DNA from: Gracilaria domingensis
Lineage: Eukaryota > Rhodophyta > Florideophyceae > Gracilariales > Gracilariaceae
NCBI GenBank assembly: GCA_022539475.1
Contig: VCMS01000011.1
Span: 1-64,000, forward strand
Direction: 5' to 3'
Length of the DNA stretch: 64,000 nt
The notes beneath the pieces were generated by a model. The model saw only the letters and a program-made list of their open reading frames with translations, had not been told where the DNA came from and searched no databases. Below are positions 1-12,665 of the stretch, one piece after another. Made by a program: the position numbers and the translations under genes. How positions within the stretch are numbered: position 1 is the first letter of the stretch; each line of letters begins with the position of its first letter.

Positions 1-1556
1 GTGCTATCCCTCTCTGAGGCGCCTATTTTCTTTTCAGGGGCGGTTGCACACTGTGGAATCGACAAGCGGATCAAGGTTACCCAGTGCAGTAGCGCTTTTC
101 TGCCCATTCCTTCTCTCGATGGTCCACTGGTGGTCCCCGTTATACGGTGTCAATCCCGCAATCATGCGGGCAGTAGTCTTAGATGGTTCAGAAGTTAGAA
201 TGTCGAATCAACGCTGCCGACGTACGTTTGGAAACGTTCACACAAAAATTGAATTTTGACATACCGAAAAATTGTAGTCGCATAACTTTTGAACCAGCTA
301 CGCTCTGAACAAACCGATAATTGAGAACTCCTGAGAATCAAGAGCTTTCATTTGAAACAAATGTTGGGATTGAAACCACTAAGTGGGAAAGCGCGACCAT
401 TTCATTGACAAAAAGCGGTCTATAAATAGATTGTTGAACGAAACGGTGCCGTAAGCTCCAAGTTCTTCAAGACAATTGGTTGTTTTCGCCAAGTGTTGTA
501 TACCATGCAGTGACTATGGTACAAATACCGTTGAAGAAACGAGCCGTATTACGAGTTACGGGTTTTGCGATGACGCGCTCGCTGAAGTACTGTAGAGGTT
601 ACACCGACATGCGAGAACCGGCGAAAAAGACAGAAACGATGGTAATCGTAACAACGTGGTGGGCTGTACCAGAGACGCAGAAGCGTAAAAAGGCTCCAAG
701 ACGGAGTGAACAGTAAGTAACGTGGTGAAAGTCGTTGACAGCAGCAATTAAACGGTAATCCGTGAAAACTTTCAAACCGGATGACGGGTACTAAACTTAA
801 TCCAGGTGCAACACGTCTACAGGGCAGTACTAGACCTCACAGAGGTTTCGTGAAGACCGTCAAATCAAACACACGCAGCAAGGCTGAGACAAAGCTGACA
901 CATAAAAATGGGTCGCAAAAACCCCCACAATGATCCTTAAAAGATTGTAATCTTTCCGGTCCCGTACCGTGCAGAACTAAGAGAAGTTTCGGTAAGCTTT
1001 CGAAAACCGTGCAAACGGTGAGATGAATGTAGGCCGCGTGCGGGAAAACGAAGCTCACGAGATTATCGGTTAACCAGAAACTATCCTCGACCACGAGCGT
1101 GACGAAAAACTTACAAGGTGATGTAACCGATAAGATCGGGTTCTTCGCAATATGCGTGAGGGTTTGAACCTCGCGCGAATGTGTGGTGCAGTGAGAACGT
1201 GAAAGTGCAAAGACCGTCACTGACGAGAAGCGAACCCTGTCAATCGTTGAAAGCAACGAAGAGCGGTGGCCTCGAAAATGGCAAAGGTGATTCAAACGGT
1301 AGAACAGCAGATATACAGGAAATTGTACAACCTTTCTGCTAGGGAAAAACGTGATTGCGGTCCACTATGGTAGTAGCGAACCGCCGCTGACAAAAACCTA
1401 ACAGGTAAACAACACGAAAACGATTTGAATAGCGATTAGACGACATGAGTCGGATTCAAACGGAAAATGCGAGCACGCAAGTGAGCACATGGGTGAGAGT
1501 CAATGTTGAAACTCTTCTCATAACTTCGCATCTGAATGACAATTCTCCATAGAGTT
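1..1556. other. Window start, no gene recognised
   Basis: No convincing coding frame is visible on either strand; the longest open stretch (837-1295, minus) has no recognisable domain. It lies downstream of integrase fragments of a minus-strand retrotransposon, so it may be that element's 3' region. It does not visibly match the corresponding segment of the second copy (6,201-8,480). The sequence belongs to the indel-rich part of the window, so absence of an open frame proves little. Confidence 0.4.
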
Positions 1557-3729
1557 TCATTCTTCTTCCGTGTACTTACCTTCAAAGTGCACTAAACTTC
1601 CTTCACCTGAGGGCATAACTGATATTGACCTCAACTCTCTTCTTCTAGAGTGCTTCACAGGGAGTAGCGGTACAGGTACTCTCTGGAGGTTGTCGCAGTG
1701 TTCCTCGATTGAGTGTTGTCGGGTTCGTAGAAGCGTCGTGTCGCGTACGCGATACCACGCCTCGTCTCCAACGAGGTGTGTTATGACCATCGCTTGATGT
1801 AGGTTAGCCGCAACGCCGTGTTGTTCGACGATGGTAGTGCACGATCTTCGATCGGGGTAAGTGCTCCAGGGTTCGTCCGAATCCCGCGGACGGCGGAATA
1901 GCGATACAGCGTACTGGTACTGAAATACCTTCGGATTCCAACTGTTGTCCACGATGTGAGTCGTCGACGAACTCTTTTCGAGTATACGCCACGCTTCGAG
2001 CTCTTCCTGGAGGGTCGTCAGTCGCGCGGGCGGGTGCGGTAACTTCGTCACCCAGCGGTGCTGTGAGTTGTCTCTGGACGCCTTCGAGGTAGACTTGCCT
2101 CTCTGAGTGTTCGTCCCCGTTTCCGGGTTCTTTTAAGCAGCTTGCCGTTCGGCGGTCGGAACGGCTAGTTACGGCGGTATTCCCGTTTGACGGTGGAAGG
2201 CAGACGCGGAGGCGGTTGTTCACAGGCTGCAGGTTTCACGTGAGACGCGACGTTCGCGTGGTGGCATGCAGAGCTGTGATTGCCATTGTGTGGCGGCGCA
2301 GGTCACCCAGAGATTGGTGGTGCGCAGGCTCTGCAGATGCAGGTGTGCTTTTCCTAATCAGGGCTTGTAATCCTATTCCAGCGAGCGTGCGCCGTCATGA
2401 TTATCGAAACGTCATGACGTCGACTTTGCGACTTCCCCAAAGGCTGGGTGCACGGTAACACTACATTACCCCGAACTGGTGGGTGCTTTGATCTTCGCTT
2501 CAGCGAGCGTCTCTCTTCTTCTGCGCTGCAGTGTCAACGATACAGGGATCTGCGTGACTACCCTATCAGCGCGCTGCGAGGCGGTTTGCGGGGTTCGTCA
2601 GGGCGGAGTGGGCGACTGCGCGTTCGGAATACTCCGTGATGACAGTATCCAGCTTGGCTGTAGCCTTGCTGTGCGAGAAGTGGGTGTTCTTGATCAATTC
2701 CGGCTTGCGTGGAAACTTCGCGAACGAGAGATGCTCCGCGTCTGCGTCCGTGCGACATGGGGTGTTCCTGTGACAATTCGCCAGATGGGTGAAGCATTAC
2801 CAGTATCTGGGACAACTTGAGCTCGTTCGTTGCGTGCGGGTCTTCTGAGGTCGATTCCTCGTGGAGTTGTGTAATTCGGCAGAGTTTGTGCCGCGACAGC
2901 GGCGACTGCGGCGCGTGCCTTCGCGACTTCAACACCGACAGGGGTGATCCTTCCCACTGACAGTGGTGTCGTGCAACTACGTCTTGAGGTGTCTCTGAGG
3001 CGACTTGCTCTGCTTATTATTCCGTGTCACGGTGCTGCGAAGGAGCGACCACCGGTGACTTCACTCCCGCGACAACGCGTGATTCCTCTCCCTCCTTAGT
3101 GGAGCGTTACGGGGAGCATCATCACGTAGTTGAACGTGTGTTAAAGACCTGTGAAACGCGAGTTTCATACGAGCGGTGTATGTTCGATACCTGGCTTTGC
3201 GACGATAATAATCGTACATCTGCGAGACCCCGTGTTAGGTGAACGGAGCCTGAAGTGGGTGTAGTGTTCTGCGACAGGTTCTCGTACTCTTGTCTGTTCA
3301 CTTCCTGCTGTGTGTCGAAGTACTTCGTGTGAACGGTTTGAACTCTTACCACGCGATGCGGGAGAAACGTGCTCATGAGCGGTACAAACTTCCAGTCGGT
3401 GTGTCCTTGTTCACGGTCTGACAACGCGGTACGGACCATAGCGATGGGTGAAAGCTTGTGGCGCGCTCCTTAGGTTGTAGTACTCCTTCTGTAAAAGGCG
3501 AGGTTTCCCACTTTCAGTGGCGGTATGGTCTCGTACCCGGGCATCAAAGTTTCGCTGTAAGCGTGTGTGCTTTCGCCCATTGACGACCTGGCGACAGACA
3601 TTGCGGGAAAATACCACTGCTTCCATTGCAAGTAGTGATCCGTTTGACTGTGACGTATCCAGCTTTGCTGATGGTTCAAACGCAACTGCGGTGGTGTCGT
3701 GAGAGCACGAGCTTCAAGGGGATAAACAG

Positions 3730-3942
3730 TTATGCTGTGAACTTGGTATTAACGCTACGTACGAGTATCCGTGTAGAGATGCAAGTTTTGGTGTTCAGAC
3801 AGTAATATAGCGCGCTAACGCGGGAGTATCGTCGGTTAAACCGTTTCGACTTGCCATTGCATTGGGGATGATACGTCGTGTGAGGATTCTTCACTGGTAG
3901 CGACAGAATCCGGAAGAACGATGCAGTAAACTGCTGGACCAT
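3730..3942 (-). pseudogene. Integrase core fragment of copy A
   Basis: The minus-strand translation contains TTYHPQCNG followed by RFNRR, the typical end of the retroviral-type integrase core (AYHPQTNGQVERFNR in many Ty3/gypsy elements), which carries the region of the last catalytic Glu. The frame breaks on both sides, so the rest of the integrase lies in other frames. Copy B has the same motif at 10,608-10,802. Integrase inserts the DNA copy of the element into the genome. In this state the fragment cannot code for a working enzyme unless the indels are sequencing errors. Confidence 0.7.
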
Positions 3943-4720
3943 TATCTGAGAGAGATTGACGGGGGACGTAGACCATAACCCAATGGCGAACGAATGCCTC
4001 TACAACACTGCGGTGCTGTAATGATTCAACGGAATGTTCCGGACTAGCTTACTGAATCTAATTCGTAATACGAGTAAGACCGATTTCCTCGAAGTAGCAA
4101 GAACTCGCGAGTATACGATGGCAATCCTCCAGGCGCCTTGGGGGAAAAGTGTTAGTTCTTCGCAGGCGACGGCCTGTTTACTCGTCTCGACACAATGGTA
4201 ACAGCCTTACTGGTGGGTAGCATCCACGCTAACGCGGGCCAGTAGAAAATCCGACGCAGTGTCGTGTATAACGCTTAGCAACCGGATGGAAGCATCCGCG
4301 AGTGATGCGAGAGATGCAATACCCTTGTTTGTAAGGAGTGAGGAACACAATCTGTGGGTAGAACGAACCATCTTGACAGTAACCTTGTGTGTTGACCCGA
4401 CGGGAATGTTTAGCACACCATTATTGGAGCGTATCTCGTAAGAAGGGTCAGATGCGTTCTCGCACAGCTCTTTCTGGAGTAAATGGGGACAGAATGTACG
4501 GATTCGGGTCTTCACGTCTGGCGACGAGAAATCATCAAAGATGTTCGTTCGACATCGATGTGTAGTTTCATCACGCTCCTCATGAGGAAAAGGGATTATC
4601 TCATCTCTCATCGAGGGGTAAGTTCACTTTCAGTTCATAGACGTGAAAGAGCATCGTGCGCTTTAAGACAACCTTCTTATAGTGACCTCGTAGGTCAACT
4701 CGGCAAGCCGAAGAGCACAG

Positions 4721-4960
4721 CTAGGTTCCGGATAGGCTAGTGATGACATTAACCAAGCAAGGCGGAATGATCGTATTGACGGTAGTGCACACGCCATAGA
4801 ATATGGTCGTAGATCTGCAAAAGCATACCATTGGCGAGACACTCCTTCTCGGATACGAGTAATTGCGCTCGTGCACGTTGAGTGTACAGACAATAGCAAT
4901 TGGTTTGCGTTTCCCTTGGGTGTGTTGAAAGAGAGGCAGCAATTTGGTAATCGCTCGATC
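4721..4960 (-). pseudogene. RNase H domain fragment of copy A
   Basis: Broken frames on the minus strand include TLNVHERNYS, the conserved start of the Ty3/gypsy RNase H domain, followed by pieces matching the usual YLYG..FTVxTDH motif (FYGVCTTVNT). The same peptide appears in copy B near 11,750. RNase H removes the RNA template during reverse transcription. The reading frame shifts at least twice within 240 bp. Confidence 0.65.
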
Positions 4961-4963
4961 GTA

Positions 4964-5413
4964 TCAGGTGTACGGCAACCCGTTCTTGGGTAAGCTAACA
5001 CGGGTGGGTGGTAACAGCCTCTTTAACGAGAGTTGAAGGCTCCACTTCGTGGGGGTAAGTGGTTCCCAATTCTTGGGGCGGGTTTGTCCTTGCTTCAGGA
5101 GTTCGTTGAGCGGTCCGGAAGTCTTCGCGAAGCGAGAAATGAAACCGTCTATAAAGTTGCCTAGCCCTAGAAAGGACGTAGCTCTGTCCTGTGTAAGTGG
5201 GTGCTTCGCCTCTTTGAGGGACTTCACGCGAGCTTCCTCGGATCAGTAACGTTCCTGGAGTATTACATGGGCCCAGATATTCACTGAGTGAGTGAAAAAC
5301 TCAAACTTCCAATTTGAGAGTAATTCCTGCATGCGCAAAGCGGTCATTATCTCCGAAGATTTCGAGGTGATCGTCAAACTGTTGAAAACACGATGATGTC
5401 ATCGAGGTATAAC
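4964..5413 (-). pseudogene. Reverse transcriptase palm end and thumb, truncated
   Basis: The minus strand reads LYLDDIIVFS at about 5,378-5,410, the catalytic YxDD box of reverse transcriptase, then a thumb segment with SFLGLGNFIDGFISRF and AKTSGPLNELLKQ, standard for Ty3/gypsy elements. The N-terminal part of the enzyme is missing: immediately upstream (above 5,413) the sequence is an LTR starting exactly at its TG end. This is what an LTR-element insertion into the RT gene would leave. Confidence 0.75.
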
Positions 5414-6188
5414 TGTTGTGCAAAACCCAGCGATGGGGAAAGACCGAAAGCGGTCAGACCCTCTCTATAGAGGCGAGCAGAACAGTAGAGCGCTTCCCGA
5501 CAGTAGACTACGGAATGGGGTGTAAGACCGGGTGACCCTCCAAGTAATGAGGGAGCGAAGGCGGAAAGAAGAAGGTCCAGGGTAAGAGAACACACGAAAC
5601 AAGTCGCAGTAGCGTCAGTGCGTAGCACCGGTACAGAGTGTGGGATTGCTACGCGAGAGCGGTAATAGCCAACGCAGTGTGTGAGCCACGAACGGTATGC
5701 ACCGGTACACAAGTAGTGCTACTGTATGAAACAGGACAGGAAATAAAGAAACACACACAAAGTAAAACAGCGAAAGCGTAGTGGGTGTTAATGATGCGCG
5801 AGGGCGATGATGAAAGCCCGCACAAGGTGCGACTTCGGGAGGAGGAATCGTCAACAAGGGTGAGAACAAAAGCGAACACTCGTGGTTGTTTCTTCCGAAA
5901 TGGGTGTGCAGCTCAACCTACTAAGTAGTCGTATGAGTGAACCCACTGTCAAGCGTGTAGGAAGATATTAGAATAAACATCGTAAAATACGCCAACTTAT
6001 GGGTGCAAACTTCCAATGGCGTGTGTGACACCGGCTAAGCCGTGCGCTCTACACTAATTCTAATATTAAGTATACCAGAATGGTGATTCTCACAGTTACT
6101 CATACTGTGTCCACACTTTCCCGGACTCGCGTGCAGTTAATGATATTTTCATCCCACGGGAAGGAGTCCGCAATCGCGTTGCACTACA
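5414..6188 (-). repeat. LTR (3' LTR of the element to its right)
   Basis: Matches 16,693-17,508 along its length. Both copies run from TGTTGTGC to CACTACA on the plus strand, that is TG...CA on the minus strand. This copy is 775 bp against 816 bp, the shortfall being scattered small deletions. A purine-rich tract lies just upstream on the coding strand (6,189-6,200), which marks this copy as a 3' LTR. The left flank is reverse transcriptase of copy A. Confidence 0.8.
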
Positions 6189-6200
6189 TTCTTCCTCCTT
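6189..6200 (-). other. Polypurine tract next to 3' LTR
   Basis: The minus strand reads AAGGAGGAAGAA directly before the LTR's TGTAG start. A purine run in this place primes plus-strand DNA synthesis in LTR retroelements. It is absent next to the LTR at 17,508, as expected for a 5' LTR. Confidence 0.7.
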
Positions 6201-8324
6201 GGGTGCGAGACGACACGCGAGGATTTCGTTTTCTTTCTGGAGTGTATTTAAGCACGTCGGCATGACGGTCTCCATCCGGCCTCCCGGTCTCTTCTAACGG
6301 GGATCCGGTCACCTTACGCGTACTGCGGTAGTGTCCTCGATACTCGGCGCGCTCTCTTTCTCTCTCGGCTTCAGCGCTTCGTCTCTCTGCGGCGCTTTCT
6401 CGGATGCCGAACAATCAGGTAGCAACCAACGCTGCGTGGTCTCAGAACGATATACGTTGGTGGTTTCGCTGGCCTTCACACCACCTTCCTCCTCTGGAGT
6501 GCTCTTCCTCAGCCGTCTCCGTTGGCCTTCGTTCCGCAACGTCAATCGGGATTACACGGCTCTTCCCTAGAACGGGGTGGTCAACTTCGCCCCCGCGTCT
6601 GTACGAGTGGAACTGGATTTGCTCCTGCTGTTCCGGTCAACCGGTAGTCACCCGTATGCGGGCGCGTGGCGTCGTTGACGAACTCGACCAACGTCACCTC
6701 GCAGCAATCCACACGTTCTTACGGGCTCCGTGGTTTATCCGCAAGGCGTGACAATCGTTCCCTTCGGAGGCGTATGCGATGGCAGTGGTCACTGCAGGAG
6801 GCGTGCAGTCTGATGACGGTGGAACGGTTTTGACTGGCATTACCGGGATTACCGTGCCTACAAGGCTCGATCGAACATCGTGGTCAGTCGCACAACTCCG
6901 CCGAGGGCATGGTTCGCGTAGGCACATGCGCATTTTCGCGCACGGTACTCAGAGCGCCCGATTCGCGGCGACCTTCCGTTTCGACGTGGCCTTCTTCGAA
7001 CATACTCGGCGAATCAATATGGAGAGAATCTTGCCCGGCTCGGCGGTGTGGTGGAGCGTTAACAGAAGTCCCGTTCACCAGGAGTCTCTGTGCTGGACCG
7101 TCGCTTCTGCGTGCGAATTTCGATATGTCCACGCGTACCGCGGTCCAACACTTCAAACAATGCTCGTCCGAAGCGACGTGCCGGCTCCGATGGGGTTACC
7201 TCATCCCGTAATCAAACACGGAGTCAAACGGATTCGTCGGCACATGGTGGAGATATGTTCTCTCCCCTTGTGTGGGCGTCAGTGGATCGGTCTGCGTGGC
7301 TGTTAGTGGACTCCCGTCTACGTATGTGGGTCGTAGCTCGTGACAACCTCGTTACGGATGGTGGAGCGTTGTCCTCAGACGAGTGGGCGGCGCGAACAGC
7401 GGTGTCTCTTCTAAGAGGTAATGAACCAGTATCGACCTGTGGTTATTCCGCGCTGCGGCAACCAGTCGAGCTTGGATTCATATCCCGCTTGCGGTAATGG
7501 AAACTTCTGGAGTCATGTGCGTTTGCGATGAGTGATGAGTCGCTGGAACAGGTTCGTCGTTCGCAAGAGAGCGCGCGACGAGCGAATTTGCCATTGACCG
7601 GTCTCCGGGTCGCAAGGTACCACTGTCGGGTGATAACATTACTACGACCCCTGGACAACGGTGCGATTCACCGCCGAGCGGAACTCCTCGGGAATGCGAG
7701 CGAGTCATCCCTCCGGGACCATCGGGTTTCAATATGACTGATGAGTCCTTCACAATGTCGGGGATCAAATCAATGGTTGATGAGCCCGGATGAACGGTGG
7801 AATATGTGGATGAACACTTCGCAGCGCTCGGTGGAGGGGCAGTACTGCTTCAATGAGTGCCAGGTCCAAGCGGGTGTCGACAGCGATGCTTTGACTCCGG
7901 TGGAATGTTCCTCTGCGCCTGTCTAGCGCTCCTGCCGTAGGGTCCTGTTCCAAGCCTGTGCGTTCGACTCCAGGATAATGTTGCTTCGGCCGCGATGGCG
8001 GGTCGGCTAGCGAACGAAGGCGGACGCGGACTTACGCGAGCGAGCACGGGTGCCGTGATAGCTAATTCTCAGCGAGGCTGGCGATCTCCCGATCGACATT
8101 GGCGACGTCTCGCAGATGGCGCGAGCGCTAATTGCGCGCTTGGACGCTGGAGACCAAGGAATCCGAGTAATGTGCAGCTTCTCCTCTAGGGAGTCTTCTA
8201 GCTGATACCATAACTTGCGTTGTGTGCTCGACTAGCGAGCAAAATGTAACATTGACATAAACTTGGAACTTCTCTTGATCTAAGACTTCTTCCTTTCCAA
8301 GGTGTATATCTTAACTTCTCCTTG
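6201..8324 (-). other. Retroelement segment between integrase and 3' LTR, possible extra ORF
   Basis: About 2.1 kb of GC-rich sequence lies between the integrase tail and the polypurine tract. No known domain is recognisable. On the minus strand two short frames at 6,309-6,545 and 6,184-6,414 give a charged, Glu/Lys/Arg-rich peptide that runs up to the LTR, as if one long frame were split by an indel. The segment could be a third ORF, a long pol tail, or a piece of another element. Sequence quality here is too poor to decide. Confidence 0.4.
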
Positions 8325-8520
8325 GGGTGATTTGCCTCTTACGAGTGCTTCTTCCTCTTACGAGTGCTCTCTCTTCTGAAGCTTTTTTCTCTCATAGAGT
8401 CTTCTTCTCTGAGATGCTTCTTCTCTTCTGGCTTCCTTTTCTCTTCATAGAGTCTTCTTTCTTTGGAGTGCTTTACTTCTCTTCTCCTAGGGCGTTACTT
8501 ATTCGAATTCAATTGTCTCT
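8325..8520. repeat. CT-rich degenerate tandem repeat
   Basis: The plus strand is built from irregular repeats of CTTCTTC/CTCTTCT blocks punctuated by GAGTGCTT or AGAGTCTT. On the minus strand it would code a Lys/Ser/Glu-rich low-complexity peptide. A shorter, related stretch precedes copy A's integrase tail near 1,640. Confidence 0.55.
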
Positions 8521-11500
8521 CAAAGAGTGCTACTCACCAGGCGAGTAAGCGGTAATCAGTATCTTCTGGACGTTGTGAGTGTTCTGATTGAGTGTTGTCG
8601 TCGTAGACCGTTTTTCGTGGGGTACGCGATACGCCTCCGTCTCCAACGACGTTGTGTTATCGCGATCATCGTTGATTGTAGGGTTAGCCGCCACGCCGGT
8701 GTTAGTGTGACGATGGCGTGATAGCACGATTTCGATCGGGGTAAAGGCCCACGGGTTGTCGAATCCGCGACGGCGGATAGCATACAGGGTAGTGTACTTG
8801 AAATACCTTCGGGTTTCAACGGTGTCCAGATGTGGTTACGACGAACTATTTCGAGTAACGCCGCTCGAGCTTTCTGCGAAGGGTTGTCAGAGCGCGCGGC
8901 GGTGCGTAACTTCGTCACAGCGGTGCTGTGAGTTTCTCCTGACGCCTTCGGCGGTAGACTTGCTCTCTGCTGAGTGTTCGTTTTCCGTTTCCGGTTCTTA
9001 AGCAGCTTAGCGTTCGGCGGGTCGCGAAGAGGCTATTCACACCGGTATTCCCGTCTGACGGTGAAGGCGACGCGGAGGGGTGTTCACCACGGACGTGCCG
9101 GTTCAGTGAGACACGCGACGTTTCGGGTGGTGGCACTGCCGAGTGTGGATTGGCCCATTGTGTGGCGCGCGCGGCACGCAAGATTTGTGTGCGCAAGCGC
9201 CGCAGATGCAGTGTGCGTTTTTCCCTAAATCAGTGGATGTACCGTATTCAGCGAGCGGTGCGCCTATGACTTACGAAAGCGTAATGAGTGGACTTCGACT
9301 TCCACGGCTGGGTCAATCGGTGCAGCTACATTTACGAAACGGGGTGTGTGATCTTCGTCAGGAGCGTCTTCTCTTTTCTGCTCTGCAGTGTCTAACGGTC
9401 GGGAATCTGCCGTATTCCTTAGTGCGCGCCCGCGAAAAGGCGTATGTGCGGGTCGTCAGCGGGTTTGCGGCGACTGCGCGGTCCGGAATACTCGTGTTAC
9501 ACTATCACAGCTTCGTTGTAAGACTTGCTCTGGGGCCGAGAATCGGGTGTTCTTGATAACTTCGGCTGCGTGGTAACGTCGCGGAACGAGAGAGCATGCT
9601 CGTCCTGGCCGACGAGGCATGCGCGTGTTCTTGCGCGACGATTCCCCCAGATGGGTGAGCAATACCAGTTATCTGGGACAACGTTTTGATCGTTTGTGCG
9701 TGGGTGTCTTCCTGAAGGTCGCGATCCTTCGTGAAGGTTGTGTATCATCTCCAGAGTTGCGCGACAGCGGCCTGACTGCGGCGCGTCTTCGCGACTTCAA
9801 ACGCGACAGGGGTCGATCTTCCCCCTGACAGTGTGTCCGTTAGCAACTAGTCTTCGAGGTGTCTGACGACTCTGCCTCTGTTCATTATTTCCGTGGAATC
9901 ACGGTGCTGCGACGGTAGCGCACGGTGACTCACTCTCCGCGACAAACGCGTAATTCCCTCCCTCATTAGGTGGAAGCGTTAAGGGGACAGTCATCACGTC
10001 AGTTGACGGTGGTCACCGACGCTGTGAAACGCGAATTTCAACAGGGTGTATGTTCGTACTCGGCTTGCGAGATATAATGGTAATGTCTGCGAGACCCCGT
10101 GTTGGGTGACGGAGGCCCAAGTGGGTGTAGTGTTCTGCGACGGGTCCTCGTTCTCTGTCTGTCCACTCTGCTGTGTGTCCCGAAAGATTCCGTGTGAAAC
10201 GGTGGACCTCTTACCACGCGTATGCGGGAGAAACGCTCAGAGCGTATCTAAGTCCAAGTACGGCTGTGTATTGTTCAACGCTGACAACGGGGTACGGACA
10301 TCAGCGATGGGTGAAAGTTGTGCGCGCCCTTTTCAGGGTTGTAAGTACTCCGCTTCCGAAAAGGCGAGGTTCACTTTCATGGCGGTAGTGGTCTCGTACC
10401 GGCATCAAAAGTTCGCTTTGTAACGTGTTGATGCTTGCCATTGTGACTGGCGACAGGTAAACATTGCGGATAACCACTGCTTCCATTGCAAGTAGTGATC
10501 CGGATTACGGTGGACGTATCAGCTTGCTGATGGTTCACCGAACTGGCGGTGGTGTCGTGAGAGCAGAGCTAAAGGGCGATAAACCAGTTACTCTGTGAAC
10601 TTGCGTATTATACGCATACGTAGGTAATCCGTGTAGAGATCGCCAAGTTTTCGGGGTTCAACCGTAAAACGCCACGCGGAGCATGTCGGTTAAACTGTTC
10701 GACTTGCCCATTGCATTTGGGGATGATACGTGGTGAGAGATTCTTCCACGTCGAGTATCCGACAGACATGACTGAAGAAACGTGCATAAACTGCGGACGC
10801 ATTATCTGAGAGAGATTGACGGGGGACCGTTAGACAATACCCAATGGGAACGAATGCCTCTGCAACACTGCGTGCGTAATCGCTTCACGAACTGTCCGGA
10901 TAGCTTACTGATCTATTCGTAATAACGAGTAAGAACGATTTCTCGGGAAATGCAAAGAAACTCGGCCGAGTATAGTCGATGGAATAAACAGAAGGCGCCG
11001 TTGCGGGGAAAGGTGTTAGTTTTCGATGGCGAAGTGCTGTTAACTCGCTGCTCGAGCACAATGTGTAACGCGTCAGGTGTGTACGCAGTCAACGCTAACG
11101 GCGGTTCAGAGAATCCGAACGAAGTGTCGTTAATAACCGCTGCACCGGATTGAAGCCATCCGGAGTGATGCGAGAGATGCAATACCTTGTTTGTAAGGAG
11201 TGAGGAACAAATCTGTGGGGTAGAACGAAACCACTCTGAGAGGTAACTTGTGTGTAACCCAAGGGATGTTACGCACACATTAATTTGGGAGGTATCCTGC
11301 GTACAGAACGGGTAGATTGCCTGTTCCGAGCACAGTCTTCTGGAGTAGATGGGAGATGTACGATTCCGGGTCCTTCACCGTCTGCGACGAAGCAATATAT
11401 CACAGATGTCGTCCGACACGAGTCGTAGTCTTCATACCTCCCTCATGAGGAACAGGGATCTCTTCATCTCGTATCGGGGGTAAAGCTTCATTCAGTTCCT

Positions 11501-12665
11501 AGACGTGAAAGAGCATTCGATTGCGCGTTTAAACAACCTTCTTATAGGTGACTCGTAGTCAAAGCTGGCAGCCGAAGACGCAGCATTAAGCGTGCCGGAA
11601 GGCTCGTGACTGAACATTAACCAACGCAAGGCGGAAATGATCGTATTGACGGTAAAGTGCACACCATAAGATGGTCGTGAAGTCTGCAAAGCCATACTGG
11701 CGAGACACTCTTCCGGATACAGAGTAATTGCGCTCGTGCACGTTGAGTGTAGAGACAATAGCAATGGTTGCGTTCCCCCTGGGTGTAGTCTGAAAGAGAG
11801 CGCAGCAATTGGTAATGCTCGAATCGGTATCACGGTGTAGGAACACGTTCTTTGGTAACGTACACGGGTGCCGTGGTAAAGTCTTTAGAGAGTTGAAGGC
11901 TCCATTGCGTGGGGTAAGTGTCCCAATTTGGGCGGATTGTCTTCTTCAGGAGTTCGTTGAGCGGTCCGGCGATCTTCGGAAGCGAGAATGAACCGTCTAT
12001 AAACGTTGCATAGCCAGAAAGGAGCGGTAGCTCTGTCTGTGTAGTGGGGTGCTTCGCCTTCTTTGAGGGACTCACTGCGAGCTCCTGCGATCAGTAACGG
12101 TCCTGGAGTATGTAATGGCCAAGATACTTATGAGTCAGTGAAATACTCAACTTCCTCAATTTTGAGAGTAATTCCAGCATCCCGCAAGCGGTCATATTCC
12201 GAACATGTTTGAGGTGATGTCCAAACGTGTTGGAAAACACGATGATGTCAAATCGAGTAACCAAGCAACTCCCATTTTGAAGCGGAGCTAACAAAATGTC
12301 CAGAGCACGCTGAAACGTAGCGGGGCGTGTTAACCCGAACGGATGACGCTTAAAGCGGTATAGGTCCTGAATGACAGTAATGCCGGTCTTGTCAGGTTTC
12401 CGTCTAACTGTATTGCAGTACCCATTTGCATCCAAAGTGGGAACAAGTAAGCATCGCCAAGCGAGTCGATATACTCGTCTACGAGGTATGGGGTACAGTC
12501 CTTGACGGGTGACATCGTCAAGGCGACGGAGTGGTCGATAAAAAGCGGCCAGGATCCGTCGGGTTTCGAGCTAGTAAACTGGAGATGCCACGGGACTGAA
12601 GCGGTTCTATCACGCCCACGCGAGCATTTTGTTGATCTGAAACTCTTCCTCTTCCGTGCTTTCGG
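8521..12665 (-). pseudogene. Copy B pol fragments: RT, RNase H, integrase, in broken frames
   Basis: Reading the minus strand from right to left: RT palm at 12,091-12,435 (GLYRFKRHPFGLT-like motif, then TFQRALDILLAPL and DIIVFS), RT thumb at 11,830-12,075 (AGPLNELLKK), RNase H at about 11,590-11,860 (STLNVHERNYS) and integrase core end at 10,608-10,802 (PKCNGQVEQFNR). A tail of about 2 kb follows to 8,521; an integrase C-terminal or chromo-like domain may lie near 8,720-8,830 but is not clear. Order and motifs match Ty3/gypsy pol. Every domain is interrupted by frameshifts, unlike the intact frames right of the N, so sequencing error is the likely cause. Confidence 0.75.

Larger units (their letters stand above)
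1557..5413 (-). mobile_element. Ty3/gypsy LTR retrotransposon, 3' half, indel-ridden copy A
   Basis: This stretch aligns by eye, in the same orientation, with about 8,515-12,240, for example at 1,700-1,950 against 8,590-8,830. On the minus strand it reads reverse transcriptase end (YLDD motif near 5,400), RT thumb, RNase H, integrase and a C-terminal tail. No frame stays open for long because single-base insertions and deletions occur throughout. Reverse transcriptase is cut at 5,413, where an LTR begins. No gag, protease or RT fingers belong to this copy. The damage may be real decay, but its pattern (many 1-base deletions, abrupt end at the N at 12,666) fits unpolished long-read sequence better. 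Confidence 0.75.

Noticed and set aside
837..1295. 152-codon minus-strand frame
   Set aside because: No domain, odd Cys/Phe/Leu/Ser-rich composition, and it lies in indel-rich sequence where chance frames are expected.
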